From positions 62,001 to 126,000 of the forward strand of contig CAIJOA010000030.1 of assembly GCA_903822185.1 (NCBI GenBank): a DNA stretch of 64,000 nucleotides, given 5' to 3'. The notes beneath the pieces were generated by a model. It searched no databases. It was not told the origin of the DNA and saw only the letters and a list, made by a program, of their open reading frames with translations. This stretch comes from an uncultured Rhodospirillales bacterium. GTDB taxonomy: Bacteria; Pseudomonadota; Alphaproteobacteria; ATCC43930; CGMCC-115725. Made by a program: the position numbers and the translations under genes. Shown here one piece after another: positions 17,060 through 26,165 of this stretch (positions are counted from its first letter, which is position 1; every line of letters begins with the position of its first letter).

Positions 17060-18184
17060 CTAGTCGATGACGATCTTCGGCGCGGCGCGCTGCCCGCCTT
17101 CCAGCTTTTCCCAAAGCCGCGTTGCCATCGCACGATAGGTCTTGGCATGCTCGCTGTCCGGTTGCGACAGCACGATGGGATGACCTTCATCGGAAGTCTC
17201 GCGGATGACGATGTCGAGCGGCAACTCGCCGAGGAATTCGACATCCAGCTTCGCTGCTTCGGCCTTGGCGCCGCCGTGGCTGAAGATGTTGGTATGCTCG
17301 CCGCAATGCGGGCATTTGAAATAGCTCATATTCTCGATGAAGCCCAAGACGGGCACTTCGACGCGCCGGAACATATTGAGGCCCTTGCGCGCATCCAGCA
17401 GCGCGATGTCCTGCGGCGTCGAGACGATCACCGCGCCGGCCAGCGGCACTTGCTGCGCCATCGTTAGCTGTGCGTCGCCGGTGCCTGGCGGCATATCGAC
17501 GACGAGGACATCGAGCTCGCCCCAATTGACGCCGCGTAACATCTGCTGCAATGCGCTCATCACCATCGGCCCGCGCCAGATCGTCGGCGTATCCTCGGCG
17601 ACGAGGAAGCCCATCGACATACATTTGAGGCTGTAATTTTCCATCGGGTCGAGCGTCTTGCCGTCGCGCGAGTTGGGCTTGCCCGACAGACCCAGCATGC
17701 GCGGTACCGACGGGCCATAGATGTCGGCATCGAGCACGCCGATCTTGAGACCGAGGCTCGAAAAGGCGAGGGCGAGATTGACCGCCGTGGTGGATTTGCC
17801 GACGCCGCCTTTGCCCGAGGCGACAGCGATGATGAAGCGAACGCCGGCGACGGCGGCTTTGGCGGGCGCGGCATGTCCGGCCGGCCCAGCCGCGGCGCCG
17901 CGTTGCTCGGGACGCGAGTGCGGTGCGGGCGGCGCTTTCTCTGCTGTAAGAACCGCGGTCACGGACAAGACGCCGGGCAGATTCTCGATCGCTTTCTCGG
18001 CTTCGCGACGCACTGCCTCGAGTTCATTCGCACGCGCGCGTTCGACCTCAATGGTGAAGGCAACGTGGCCTTCGCGCACTTGAATGCCCTGAATCATACC
18101 CAGGCTGACGATGTCTTTGCCTTTGACGGGGTCGTTGATCTTGGCGAGAGCGGCCAGCACGTCTTGTTGCGAAATCCCGGCCAT
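17060..18184 (-). CDS. Mrp/ApbC family P-loop ATPase, iron-sulphur cluster carrier
   Basis: This 374-residue protein has an N-terminal MIP18/DUF59-like domain (ISQQDVLAALAKINDPVKGK), an Ala/Pro-rich linker and a C-terminal Mrp/NBP35 ATPase. The deviant Walker A is VASGKGGVGKSTTAVNLA, followed by DADIYGPSVPRMLG and DMPPGTGDAQLT. The cluster-binding pair is in FKCPHCGEH. Family members bind and deliver Fe-S clusters to apo-proteins in the cytoplasm as dimers. It stands alone, divergent from hflK. The N-terminal MAGISQQDV start is conventional for the family. Confidence 0.93.
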   Translation of the reverse strand: MAGISQQDVLAALAKINDPVKGKDIVSLGMIQGIQVREGHVAFTIEVERARANELEAVRREAEKAIENLPGVLSVTAVLTAEKAPPAPHSRPEQRGAAAGPAGHAAPAKAAVAGVRFIIAVASGKGGVGKSTTAVNLALAFSSLGLKIGVLDADIYGPSVPRMLGLSGKPNSRDGKTLDPMENYSLKCMSMGFLVAEDTPTIWRGPMVMSALQQMLRGVNWGELDVLVVDMPPGTGDAQLTMAQQVPLAGAVIVSTPQDIALLDARKGLNMFRRVEVPVLGFIENMSYFKCPHCGEHTNIFSHGGAKAEAAKLDVEFLGELPLDIVIRETSDEGHPIVLSQPDSEHAKTYRAMATRLWEKLEGGQRAAPKIVID

Positions 18185-18315
18185 GCCGTCTGGTCCTCAC
18201 CTTGACTTTACCGGCGGCCACCGATATCCGGGTGACAATTCGCGCCGCCTCGATCTATGCATCACATATAAGAAATAACCGGCGTCCTGCATAGCGAGCA
18301 CTGAAGGGATTACTT

Positions 18316-19485
18316 ATGTCGTGGAATCAGGGAGGCGGGGGCGGCCCCGGCGGACCATGGGGCGGCGGCGGCAATGGCGGCGGCCCGGGCGGTCCTTGGG
18401 GTAACGGCAACCGCGGCTTTCAACCCCCCGATTTCGAAGACACGCTCCGCAAGCTGCAGAATTCTTTGCGCAAGCTGATGCCCGGCGGAGGGCTCGGCGG
18501 CAAAGGATGGATCCTCGGCGTCGCGGCTGTCTTCCTTCTGTGGCTGTTCAGTGGTTTCTATCGTGTCGAGCCCGACCAAGAAGGTCTGGTGCTCCGCTTC
18601 GGCGCATTCTCGACCCGCACCAATCCCGGTTTGAACTGGCATCTGCCTTGGCCGATTGAAGAAGCGCTGACCCCGACAGTCACGCGCGTCAATCGGACCG
18701 AGGTCGGCTATCGCAGCGTTGGCCGCACGTCGGATATCGGCGAAGAATCATTGATGCTCACCGGCGATGAAAACATCGTCGATATCAATTTCGCCGTCTT
18801 CTGGCTGGTGAAGGATGCGCGGGCCTTCGTCTTCAACATCCGCAACCCGGCACAGACGGTAAAGTCGGCGGCGGAAAGCGCGATGCGCGAAGTCATCGGC
18901 CGCACCGAAATCGCCAGCGCGTTCGCCGAAGGCCGCGGCAAGATCGAAATCGATACGCAAAAGCTGCTGCAAAGCATTCTCGATTCCTACGGCTCCGGCG
19001 TCGAGATCACCCAAATCCAGCTGCAAAAAGTCGATCCGCCGAGCCAGGTCATCGACGCGTTCCGCGATGTGCAAAGTGCGAAGATCGATCTGCAGCGTCT
19101 GGTCAACGAATCCGAATCCTATCGTAATGACGTGGTGCCGCGCGCCCATGGTGATGCGTCGCGCCTGACGCAGGAAGCGCAAGCCTATCGCGCCCAGGTC
19201 GTGCTGCAGGCCCAAGGCGATGCCGCGCGTTTCGACTCTGTCTATGAGTCCTACAAGGTTTCGCAGGAAGTCACGGCGCGCCGTCTTTATATCGAGACGA
19301 TGGAAAGCATTCTTAAAAGCACCAACAAGGTGCTGATCGACCGAAGCGCTTCGGCCTCGGGCGTGGTGCCTTATCTGCCATTGCCCGGTCTTAACGCAAC
19401 GGCGCCGCAACAGGCCGTGTCGCCTCAGGCGCCGCAAGCGCCGGCAGCGATACCGCCCTTGCCTAGCCGGGGAGTCGTCCGATGA
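18316..19485 (+). CDS. hflK: FtsH protease modulator HflK
   Basis: HflK (389 aa) has the typical Gly/Pro-rich cytoplasmic N-terminus (MSWNQGGGGGPGGPWGGGGN), one membrane helix (GWILGVAAVFLLWLFSGFYR) and a periplasmic SPFH/band-7 domain starting at VEPDQEGLVLRFGAF. A long coiled coil follows (about 240-330). With HflC it forms a cage around FtsH in the inner membrane and restrains its proteolysis. Its stop overlaps the hflC start (ATGA at 19482-19485). The order hflK, hflC, DUF2065, degP is common in alphaproteobacteria. Confidence 0.96.
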   Translation: MSWNQGGGGGPGGPWGGGGNGGGPGGPWGNGNRGFQPPDFEDTLRKLQNSLRKLMPGGGLGGKGWILGVAAVFLLWLFSGFYRVEPDQEGLVLRFGAFSTRTNPGLNWHLPWPIEEALTPTVTRVNRTEVGYRSVGRTSDIGEESLMLTGDENIVDINFAVFWLVKDARAFVFNIRNPAQTVKSAAESAMREVIGRTEIASAFAEGRGKIEIDTQKLLQSILDSYGSGVEITQIQLQKVDPPSQVIDAFRDVQSAKIDLQRLVNESESYRNDVVPRAHGDASRLTQEAQAYRAQVVLQAQGDAARFDSVYESYKVSQEVTARRLYIETMESILKSTNKVLIDRSASASGVVPYLPLPGLNATAPQQAVSPQAPQAPAAIPPLPSRGVVR

Positions 19486-20372
19486 GCAACCGTAGCGCCG
19501 GCCTTCTCGGCGGCATCGTCGTTATTGCCGTCATCGTTCTGTGGACGATGCTTTTCACCGTACGCCAGACTCAAATCGGACTCGTTCTCGAATTCGGCAG
19601 CCCGGTCCGGGTCATCGATCGGCCTGGGTTGCAGATCAAACGGCCGTGGCAGAATGTCGTCAGCTATGACCGCCTCATTCTCGATTTCGAGCCGCCGGCC
19701 GAAGAAGTTATCACTTCGGACCAGAAGCGGTTGGTGGTCGATACCTACGCCCGCTTCAAGATCGTCGATCCGCTGCAGTTCTATCAATCGGTCGGGACCG
19801 AGCAGGTCGCCGATACGCGGCTGTCCTCGATCATCAGCGCGTCGCTGCGGCGTGTCGTCGGCAATGTCGAACTGCAATCGGTGATCTCGGCGCAGCGCGC
19901 GAGCATCATGCAGCAGATTCGCGACGACGTGAATTCGCAGGCCAAAAGCTTTGGTATCGACGTGGTCGATGTGCGTCTGCGCCGCGCCGATTTGCCGGAA
20001 GGCAATAGCCAGGCGATCTACGAGCGGATGAAAGCAGAGCGTCAGCGCGAGGCGGCTCAGTTCCGCGCTCAAGGCGCGCAGCAGGCGCAGCAGATTCGCG
20101 CCGACGCCGATCGTCAGCGGGTCGAGATCATCGCCGATGCCCAACGTCAGTCGCAGATCCTACGTGGCCAGGGCGATTCCGAAAGCATCACGACCTATGC
20201 CAATGCCTATGGCAAGGACCCGAACTTCTTCAACTTCTACCGTTCCTTGCAGGCTTATCAGACTGCGCTGTCGGGTCAGGGCACGACGCTGGTCCTGTCG
20301 CCGGATAGCGAGTTCTTCAAATATCTCGAAGGCGGCCCGTCGGCAGTTCCGAGTGGAGGCGCGCGGAAGTGA
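19482..20372 (+). CDS. hflC: FtsH protease modulator HflC
   Basis: HflC (296 aa) begins with an N-terminal membrane helix (LLGGIVVIAVIVLWTMLFTV), then the SPFH domain from VRQTQIGLVLEFGSPVR, and an Ala/Gln-rich coiled coil (REAAQFRAQGAQQAQQIRAD). It forms the hetero-oligomeric HflKC ring around FtsH in the membrane. It overlaps hflK by four bases, and the next gene overlaps its own stop. Length and domain order are normal. Confidence 0.96.
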   Translation: MSNRSAGLLGGIVVIAVIVLWTMLFTVRQTQIGLVLEFGSPVRVIDRPGLQIKRPWQNVVSYDRLILDFEPPAEEVITSDQKRLVVDTYARFKIVDPLQFYQSVGTEQVADTRLSSIISASLRRVVGNVELQSVISAQRASIMQQIRDDVNSQAKSFGIDVVDVRLRRADLPEGNSQAIYERMKAERQREAAQFRAQGAQQAQQIRADADRQRVEIIADAQRQSQILRGQGDSESITTYANAYGKDPNFFNFYRSLQAYQTALSGQGTTLVLSPDSEFFKYLEGGPSAVPSGGARK

Positions 20373-20554
20373 AGGATTTCGGAACGGCGTTGGCCCTCGC
20401 CGTTGCGCTTGAGGGCATGCTCTATTCGCTACTGCCGGCCGTGATGCAGCGTATGAACGCCCAGGTCGCGGCACTGGCGCCGCGCTCGGTTCGGCTTGCC
20501 GGCCTCGCCGCTGCCGTCGTGGGTGTCGCTGCCGTCTGGTTGATCCGAAGCTGA
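20369..20554 (+). CDS. DUF2065 small membrane protein
   Basis: This 61-residue protein starts with GTG at 20369 inside the end of hflC. It has two predicted membrane helices (ALALAVALEGMLYSLLPAVM and LAGLAAAVVGVAAVWLI) and is a DUF2065 member, the usual companion of hflKC. The conserved Glu in the first helix (LEGMLYSL) is present. The function is unknown; co-transcription suggests a part in FtsH-HflKC membrane quality control. Confidence 0.88.
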   Translation: MKDFGTALALAVALEGMLYSLLPAVMQRMNAQVAALAPRSVRLAGLAAAVVGVAAVWLIRS

Positions 20555-20679
20555 TGCCTGCTGTGTCGGCCGCCTGCGTCACTTTCGATCCTGGAAGGAT
20601 GATGTGGTGCTGGCTTGATGCCGCATAGTTTTTTACAATCGTCCTTTCGCACCGCTTTCCCCTTGAGGGAGATTCTCGC

Positions 20680-22248
20680 TTGAGCCGGGCTGGTACCTGC
20701 CTGTTATTGTCTCGCGCCGTGCCACGCTGGCGCACGGTCTTCGCCGCGGTCGTGGCTGTTTCGCTGCTGTCGCCGGGTTCGGGTTGGGCCAAGGCCGGCC
20801 CCGACGGATTTGCCGATCTTGCGGCAAAGCTTCTTCCCGCCGTGGTCAATATTTCGAGCACGCAGACGGTAAAGGCCGGTCCCGCGCCGGCTCCGTCGCC
20901 GAAACAGGCGCCCAGCAATCGCGGCGGTAACGGCGGCGGCGGGGATAACAGTGATCGCGCCGGCCCCGATATTCCGCAGTTTCCGCCCGGATCGCCGTTC
21001 GAGGAGTTCTTCAAGGACTTCCTCAATCGTAATCGCCAGGGGCAACAGGATACGACCCCGCGTCAGACGACGTCGCTCGGGTCGGGCTTCATCATCGATC
21101 CGGCGGGATTGGTCGTAACCAACAATCACGTCATCGACGAAGCCGACGAGATCACCGTCACACTGCAGGACGGCACCGATTTTAAAGCCGAGGTGGTCGG
21201 GCGCGATACGAAGACCGATCTCGCCTTGCTGCGGGTCAAATCCAGCAAGCCTTTGCCGTCCGTCAAATTCGGCGACAGCGACAAGACCCGTGTCGGCGAC
21301 TGGGTACTGGCGATCGGTAATCCTTTCGGCCTCGGCGGCACCGTTACGGCCGGCATCCTCTCGGCGCGTGCGCGCGAGATCAATGCCGGTCCCTATGACG
21401 ATTTCCTCCAGACGGACGCCTCGATCAATCGCGGAAATTCCGGCGGTCCCATGTTCAACATGGACGGCGACGTCATCGGCATCAACACGGCGATCTATTC
21501 GCCGTCGGGCGGCTCGATCGGTATCGGCTTTTCCATTCCGGCCAATCTTGCCAAGCCGGTGCTCGAACAGATCAAACAATTCGGCCATGCCCGTCGCGGC
21601 TGGCTTGGCGTCAACATTCAAAGCGTCACCGACGAAATCGCCGAAAGCCTCGGCCTCGACAAGCCTAAGGGTGCGTTGATCGCCAGCGTCCATGACGGCG
21701 GCCCGGCACAGCAAGGCGGCATTCAACCCGGCGACGTTGTGCTGACTTTCGACGGTCGCGAGGTCCTCGATATGCGTCATCTGCCGCGCATTGTCGCCGA
21801 AACCCCGATCGATACATCGGTCAAGGTCACGGTCTGGCGCAAGCGCAAGGAAGTCGCGCTCGACGTGAAGGTCGGCGAGTTGAAGGAAGAACAGCAGGCC
21901 TCCGCGCCCACGACGAAGGATAAGCCGCCCGCCGCGCCGGTCAAAACGGTCAAGGCGCTGGGTCTGTCGCTCGCCAATCTCATGCCCGAACTGCGTGATC
22001 GCTTCGGTCTTAACGACAACGTTGCCGGCGTGGTCATCACGGACGTCGATGCCGGCGGTCCGGCCGCAGACAAAGGCATGCGCGCCGGCGACGTCGTAGT
22101 CGAGGTGGCGCAGGACGATGTAAAGACGACGGATCAAATCCTCTCGAAAGTCGATGATGCGAAGAAAGCCGGGCGCAAATCCGTGCTGCTTCTGGTCGAT
22201 CGGCAAGGGGATCTTCGTTTCGTTGCGGTGAAGATCGACAACAGTTAA
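20680..22248 (+). CDS. Do family serine endoprotease (DegP/HtrA)
   Basis: This 522-residue periplasmic protease has a signal peptide (about 1-38, ending SGWAKA), a Gly/Pro-rich low-complexity linker, a trypsin-like domain and two PDZ domains. The catalytic triad is visible as NNHVID (H150), KTDLALL (D180) and RGNSGGPMFN (S254). The first PDZ begins near GWLGVNIQSVTDE, the second near GVVITDVDAGGPA. The start is TTG at 20680, set by GAGGGAG upstream. It degrades or refolds damaged envelope proteins. The conserved position after hflKC and DUF2065 suggests a joint envelope-quality operon. Confidence 0.95.
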   Translation: MSRAGTCLLLSRAVPRWRTVFAAVVAVSLLSPGSGWAKAGPDGFADLAAKLLPAVVNISSTQTVKAGPAPAPSPKQAPSNRGGNGGGGDNSDRAGPDIPQFPPGSPFEEFFKDFLNRNRQGQQDTTPRQTTSLGSGFIIDPAGLVVTNNHVIDEADEITVTLQDGTDFKAEVVGRDTKTDLALLRVKSSKPLPSVKFGDSDKTRVGDWVLAIGNPFGLGGTVTAGILSARAREINAGPYDDFLQTDASINRGNSGGPMFNMDGDVIGINTAIYSPSGGSIGIGFSIPANLAKPVLEQIKQFGHARRGWLGVNIQSVTDEIAESLGLDKPKGALIASVHDGGPAQQGGIQPGDVVLTFDGREVLDMRHLPRIVAETPIDTSVKVTVWRKRKEVALDVKVGELKEEQQASAPTTKDKPPAAPVKTVKALGLSLANLMPELRDRFGLNDNVAGVVITDVDAGGPAADKGMRAGDVVVEVAQDDVKTTDQILSKVDDAKKAGRKSVLLLVDRQGDLRFVAVKIDNS

Positions 22249-22311
22249 GCGATACGGCGTGCCGAGCCCGGCGTCTTCTGCCGTGTCGGCGACCGATAAA
22301 GAACTTTGACC

Positions 22312-23229
22312 ATGCAACGGCTTCGTCAATCGATCAGCGGCGGAATCATCGCTTTCAAGCATGCGGTGCTTGCCTTGCTTGGCGCGCTCAAGACTGCCGA
22401 ATCACGTAAGGTTCTTTGGGCGGATTTCAAATCCGGCCGATGGCTGACATCTGTCCTGGATGACAAGGTCGGCCGGCGCACCCTCGCTTTTTGCGCCGTC
22501 GTTCTTACTTTCTGCATCGTCCTCGCACTGTGGGATCCGTTCGCGCGCTTCGCATCGGAATATCTGTCGGCTGAATGGGTCGTCGATTTTCTTTCGATCC
22601 CCGATTGGACGATGGCGGTTTTTGCCGTCTGTCTCTTGTTGCTTCTTTGGTTCTGGTTCCGCCTGTCCAGGCTGGAGGGCGCGCTCCGGACGGTCCCGTT
22701 GGAAATCGTCTTCGATCCCACCGATCCGCGATGCAATGTCCTTGTTCAGGATGGCGAACAGGCCCGTCGGCAGTTTCGGATTCTGGTCGGCAATACGAAA
22801 TCGAAAAAAATGATCACCCGCTGCAAGGCGAAGTTGGAGCTGATCCAGCCGCTTTATCGTGATCCTTCGGAATATTCGGAATATCGCGATCCCATGGAAC
22901 TGACATGGCTCAAGGGCGCGGATGTGATTGAAGTGGATTTCGCGATCGGGGAACAAATTCCGCTCAATGTCATCACGATGATCGGTTCGGACATGTTGAT
23001 CGAGCAGGAAGGCGCTGCCAGCGGGGCGAAGCCGCCGGCCTTTCGCCCGCCGATCGGACGGATCGACGCGCCGAGCGCGCTTGGTCACTATCGCATGCAA
23101 GTCTCGATCTTTTCCGCCGAGACCTATCCGACCACCGTCGAGTTTCGCTTCAATTATACCGGCGAAGCAGAAACCTCGGAGTTCGCGGTGATGCGGATTT
23201 ACGAGAAAGAGTGGCCGCTTATCCCATAG
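22312..23229 (+). CDS. membrane protein of unknown function
   Basis: I do not recognise this 305-residue protein. It has a cytoplasmic N-terminal stretch of about 55 residues, two membrane helices (LAFCAVVLTFCIVLALW and WTMAVFAVCLLLLLWFWF) with a short loop between, and a C-terminal domain of about 190 residues. That domain is beta-rich and immunoglobulin-like in feel (LEIVFDPTDPRC, FRILVGNTKSKKMI, TVEFRFNYTGEAE). The ATG at 22312 is chosen over a TTG two codons upstream. It follows degP by 63 bases on the same strand. The C-terminal domain might bind a ligand or partner at the membrane, but nothing more can be said. Confidence 0.75.
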   Translation: MQRLRQSISGGIIAFKHAVLALLGALKTAESRKVLWADFKSGRWLTSVLDDKVGRRTLAFCAVVLTFCIVLALWDPFARFASEYLSAEWVVDFLSIPDWTMAVFAVCLLLLLWFWFRLSRLEGALRTVPLEIVFDPTDPRCNVLVQDGEQARRQFRILVGNTKSKKMITRCKAKLELIQPLYRDPSEYSEYRDPMELTWLKGADVIEVDFAIGEQIPLNVITMIGSDMLIEQEGAASGAKPPAFRPPIGRIDAPSALGHYRMQVSIFSAETYPTTVEFRFNYTGEAETSEFAVMRIYEKEWPLIP

Positions 23230-24505
23230 CGGGAACGAGGGTATCGTCGCGTTTGGTGCCGCGGCCGATCTTCAGGACAAAAAGTGCCGCCGCAAGACAC
23301 AGCACGCCCGAGATCAGAACGGGCACCTGGTAATCGCCGAGGACCGAGCGCAGGGTACCGGCCTCGAAGGCAATCAAGCCTGCGCCCAATTGGTGACCCG
23401 TGAAGAGCCAGCCGAAGATAATCGGCGCGTCCTTTTTGCCGAAGATCTCGTTGGTCAGCCGCAGGGTCGGCGGCACAGTCGCGAGCCAATCGAGGCCATA
23501 AAAGACCGCGAAGAAACTGAGCCCAGCGAGCGAGAAGCCGGAATAGGGCAGATAGAGCAGCGACAGGCCGCGCAGGCCGTAATACCAGAACAGCAGCCAG
23601 CGGCTGTCATAGCGGTCCGAGAGCCAGCCGGAGAGGGTCGTGCCGATGAGATCGAAGATACCCATTCCAGCCAGGAGACCCGCGCCGGTGATTTCGGGCA
23701 GGCCGTTATCGATGCAATAAGAAATCAGATGGGTACCGATCAGTCCGTTGGTGCTGGCTCCGCAAACGAAGAAGCTCGCGAATAGCAGCCAGAAGCTGCC
23801 CGACTTTGAAGCGCGTCCCAAAGTCGAAAGCGCGACCGTGATCGGATTGGCAGGCGCGGCGGCGGGCGAGGCGCTTTCGGCACCCGCGCCGTAAGGCCGC
23901 AATCCAACCGCGCCGGGATTCTCCGGCAAAAGGAAGAAGATGATGGGAATCATCGCCGCACTGACGGCGGCGGCGATCCACACCACCGGTTGCCAGCCGT
24001 GATTTTCGACGACGCTCGCCAGGAACGGCAGGAAGACGAGTTGCCCGGTCGCGGTGCTGGCGGTGATCGCGCCCATGACAAGACCCTGACGCTTGTTGAA
24101 CCAGCGATTGACGATGGTCGCGCCAAGGACAAGGGCGGTGACGCCGGTGCCGAGCCCAACCGCGAGACCCCAGGTTAGGATCAACTGCCAAGACGTGGTC
24201 ATGAAGCTGCTGAGGGCGGTCGCGGCGGCGATGAGCGCCAGCGCCAGCATCACGGTGCGGCGGATGCCGATCTGTTGCATCAGCGCGGCGGCAAAAGGCC
24301 CCATCAGGCCGTACAGCACGATATTGATCGAGATCGCCAGGGATATGGTGCCGCGGCTCCAGCCAAAAGCGGCCTCGAGCGGAACGATGAGAACGCTCGG
24401 CGTCGCGCGCACGCCCACCGCCGCCAAGAGGAGGAGAAATGTGACGGCCGCGACGATCCAGGCATAATGAATCCGCGACTTCAGCAATCCGGCAAGGTTC
24501 AGCAT
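23219..24505 (-). CDS. MFS transporter
   Basis: This 428-residue protein has twelve hydrophobic segments and the layout of a major facilitator superfamily carrier. Segments 1-2 contain HYAWIVAAVTFLLLLAAV and FGWSRGTISLAISI. The loop motif near GPFAAALMQQIGIRRTVM corresponds to motif A, and the mid-loop near LLPENPGAVGLRPYG is typical of the monocarboxylate/oxalate-like MFS group. The substrate is unknown. A TetR-family gene is divergent, and both promoters lie in one palindrome, so expression is probably relieved by a small effector that may also be the substrate. Confidence 0.9.
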   Translation of the reverse strand: MLNLAGLLKSRIHYAWIVAAVTFLLLLAAVGVRATPSVLIVPLEAAFGWSRGTISLAISINIVLYGLMGPFAAALMQQIGIRRTVMLALALIAAATALSSFMTTSWQLILTWGLAVGLGTGVTALVLGATIVNRWFNKRQGLVMGAITASTATGQLVFLPFLASVVENHGWQPVVWIAAAVSAAMIPIIFFLLPENPGAVGLRPYGAGAESASPAAAPANPITVALSTLGRASKSGSFWLLFASFFVCGASTNGLIGTHLISYCIDNGLPEITGAGLLAGMGIFDLIGTTLSGWLSDRYDSRWLLFWYYGLRGLSLLYLPYSGFSLAGLSFFAVFYGLDWLATVPPTLRLTNEIFGKKDAPIIFGWLFTGHQLGAGLIAFEAGTLRSVLGDYQVPVLISGVLCLAAALFVLKIGRGTKRDDTLVPAMG

Positions 24506-24520
24506 AGGGGCTCCTAGATG

Positions 24521-24534
24521 AGACAGATCTGTCT
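24521..24534. promoter_or_regulatory. palindromic site, possible second TetR operator
   Basis: AGACAGATCTGTCT is a perfect 14-bp palindrome between the MFS start and the main operator. It shares CAGA..TCTG-type half sites with the larger palindrome at 24543-24572, so it could be a second binding site for the same regulator. Confidence 0.55.
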
Positions 24535-24542
24535 GCCTCTTT

Positions 24543-24575
24543 ACAAAGATACAGACCTGTCTCTATCTTTGTCAA
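24543..24575. promoter_or_regulatory. divergent promoter and operator of the MFS/TetR pair
   Basis: ACAAAGATA at 24543-24551 is mirrored by TATCTTTGT at 24564-24572 around a CAGACCTGTC centre, a 30-bp palindrome. On the minus strand TTGACA (24570-24575) and TATCTT (24546-24551), spaced 18, form a good promoter for the MFS gene. On the plus strand TTTACA (24540-24545) and TATCTT (24564-24569), spaced 18, fit the regulator gene. A dimer bound here would block both. Confidence 0.75.
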
Positions 24576-24596
24576 ACCAGATAGAAGAAGGCAGCC

Positions 24597-25229
24597 ATGC
24601 AGCAGCAGAAACCGGCAAAGGCAAAAACGCCGAAACCGGCTGATCGGGAAGAAACGCTGTCGGCCCGCGAACGGCTTTTGACGGTCGCGAACGATCTCTT
24701 CTACCGGCATGGTATTCGCTCGGTCGGGATCGACCAGGTCATTGCCGAGGCCAAGGTTGCGAAGATGAGCCTTTATCGCAGCTTCGCCTCGAAGGACGAA
24801 TTGATCGCGGCCTATCTCGAACAGCGCGACCGGCTTTATTGGGAATGGTGGGACGGCGTGATTGCGGCGAATCCGGATTCGCCGCGCGACCAGATCATCG
24901 CTTTGTTTCAGGCGCTGGCGACGCGCAAGCGACCTGGCGCGCGCGGTTGTCCCTTCACCAATGCCGCCACCGAATTTCCCGAACCGGATCATCCGGCACG
25001 TCTCGTCGCCGAGAAGAACAAGCGCGAGATGCGACGCCGTTTACGCGTCTTGGCGCATGCCGCTGGCGCGCTGGACGGGGACGGTCTCGGCGATCAATTC
25101 GCGCTGTTGTTCGAAGGTGTCTATGCGAGCATCCAGACCTTTGGGCCGCCTAGTCCGATCAATCAGGTCGTCGCAGCCGTTGAAGCGTTACTGAGCGTTC
25201 AAGCGCCGACGAAAGCCTCGCGGCGATAG
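24597..25229 (+). CDS. TetR family transcriptional regulator
   Basis: This 210-residue regulator has the TetR_N helix-turn-helix at about residues 21-67 (ARERLLTVANDLFYRHGIRS, VGIDQVIAEAKVAKMSLYR, FASKDELIAAYLEQR). A helical effector domain follows, with RGCPFTNAATEFPEPDHP typical of the LmrA/YxaF-like branch. A Lys/Pro-rich tail precedes the HTH. It probably represses itself and the divergent MFS gene through the palindromes at 24521-24575. Its last 31 bases overlap the 3' end of the convergent serB gene. Confidence 0.9.
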   Translation: MQQQKPAKAKTPKPADREETLSARERLLTVANDLFYRHGIRSVGIDQVIAEAKVAKMSLYRSFASKDELIAAYLEQRDRLYWEWWDGVIAANPDSPRDQIIALFQALATRKRPGARGCPFTNAATEFPEPDHPARLVAEKNKREMRRRLRVLAHAAGALDGDGLGDQFALLFEGVYASIQTFGPPSPINQVVAAVEALLSVQAPTKASRR

Positions 25230-26101
25230 CCCTGCGCGTATAGCAGCGCGGTTAGGTCGCCATGCTCGACCCGCAAGCGCGTCTGGCTCGCGACCAACGG
25301 TTTGGCGTGATAGGCGATGCCCATGCCCGCGGCTTGCAGCATCGGCAAATCATTGGCGCCGTCGCCGACGGCGAGCACCGACGCAAAAGAAAGACCGCGC
25401 TCGACGGCGAGGAGGGTCAGCGTCGCAAGTTTCGCTTCGCTGCCGAGAATCGGCTCGCGCACGAAACCCGTGATTTTGCCGTCGGCGACGATGAGATCGT
25501 TGGCAACGGCGCGATCGAAACCCAAGGCTTCGCGGATCGGATCGGCATAAACGCGAAACCCACCTGAAACCAATGCCGTGTAAGCGCCGTTGGCGCGCAT
25601 CGTTGCAACAAGTGTCGCCGCACCGGGCGTGATACGAATGCGTGCGCCGGCGTCCAGTAGCGCGCTTTGCGGCATGTCTTTCAGCAATCCGACGCGCTCG
25701 CGCAACGCACCGGCGAAATCGATTTCGCCGTTCATCGCGCGCGCGGTGATGGCGGCGATCTGCGGGCGGATGCCGCGTAGATCGGCCAGCTCGTCGAGCA
25801 TTTCGTTGGCGATCATGGTCGCTTCCATGTCGGCAACGAGCAGCGCCTTGCGGCGGCCTTCGGTCGCTTGGGCCATGACATCGATGGTCGTCTCACCGAG
25901 TATCTGACGCACGGCTGCATCGGCTTGATCGGGCGAAAGCTCATCGAACAAAATGTCGCACGCGAAGTCGGCCGCGAGCCAATCCACGGCTTCGATCTTC
26001 GCGCCGATCTTGGTCAGCGCCTGCCGCGCTGCCTCGACCGACATGGCCATCATGGAAGCGCTGGCTTGTGTCGCGATCAGTGTGACGACGTTTTCACTCA
26101 T
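25199..26101 (-). CDS. serB: phosphoserine phosphatase
   Basis: This 300-residue HAD-family enzyme removes phosphate from O-phosphoserine, the last step of serine synthesis. The nucleophile motif is VADMEATMIANEML (D91); the general acid position is Glu (E93) instead of the more usual Asp, a form I also associate with other alphaproteobacterial SerB proteins. ALVSGGFRVYADPI is motif II, and VGDGANDLPMLQAAGMGIAYHAKP is motif III. An N-terminal ACT-like region of about 80 residues precedes. It is divergent from miaA. Confidence 0.92.
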   Translation of the reverse strand: MSENVVTLIATQASASMMAMSVEAARQALTKIGAKIEAVDWLAADFACDILFDELSPDQADAAVRQILGETTIDVMAQATEGRRKALLVADMEATMIANEMLDELADLRGIRPQIAAITARAMNGEIDFAGALRERVGLLKDMPQSALLDAGARIRITPGAATLVATMRANGAYTALVSGGFRVYADPIREALGFDRAVANDLIVADGKITGFVREPILGSEAKLATLTLLAVERGLSFASVLAVGDGANDLPMLQAAGMGIAYHAKPLVASQTRLRVEHGDLTALLYAQGYRREAFVGA

Positions 26102-26165
26102 GCGGTCTTATCGGCGAGACGATGCCGAAAGGCAAGGCTCGTCGAAGGCGTGCTACAACGCTGTC

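Noticed and set aside
20704-22362. Long antisense open frame opposite the Do-type protease gene (552 codons)
   Set aside because: It mirrors the codon bias of the GC-rich protease gene, has no family similarity and is Arg/Asp/Gly-rich in the manner of shadow frames.
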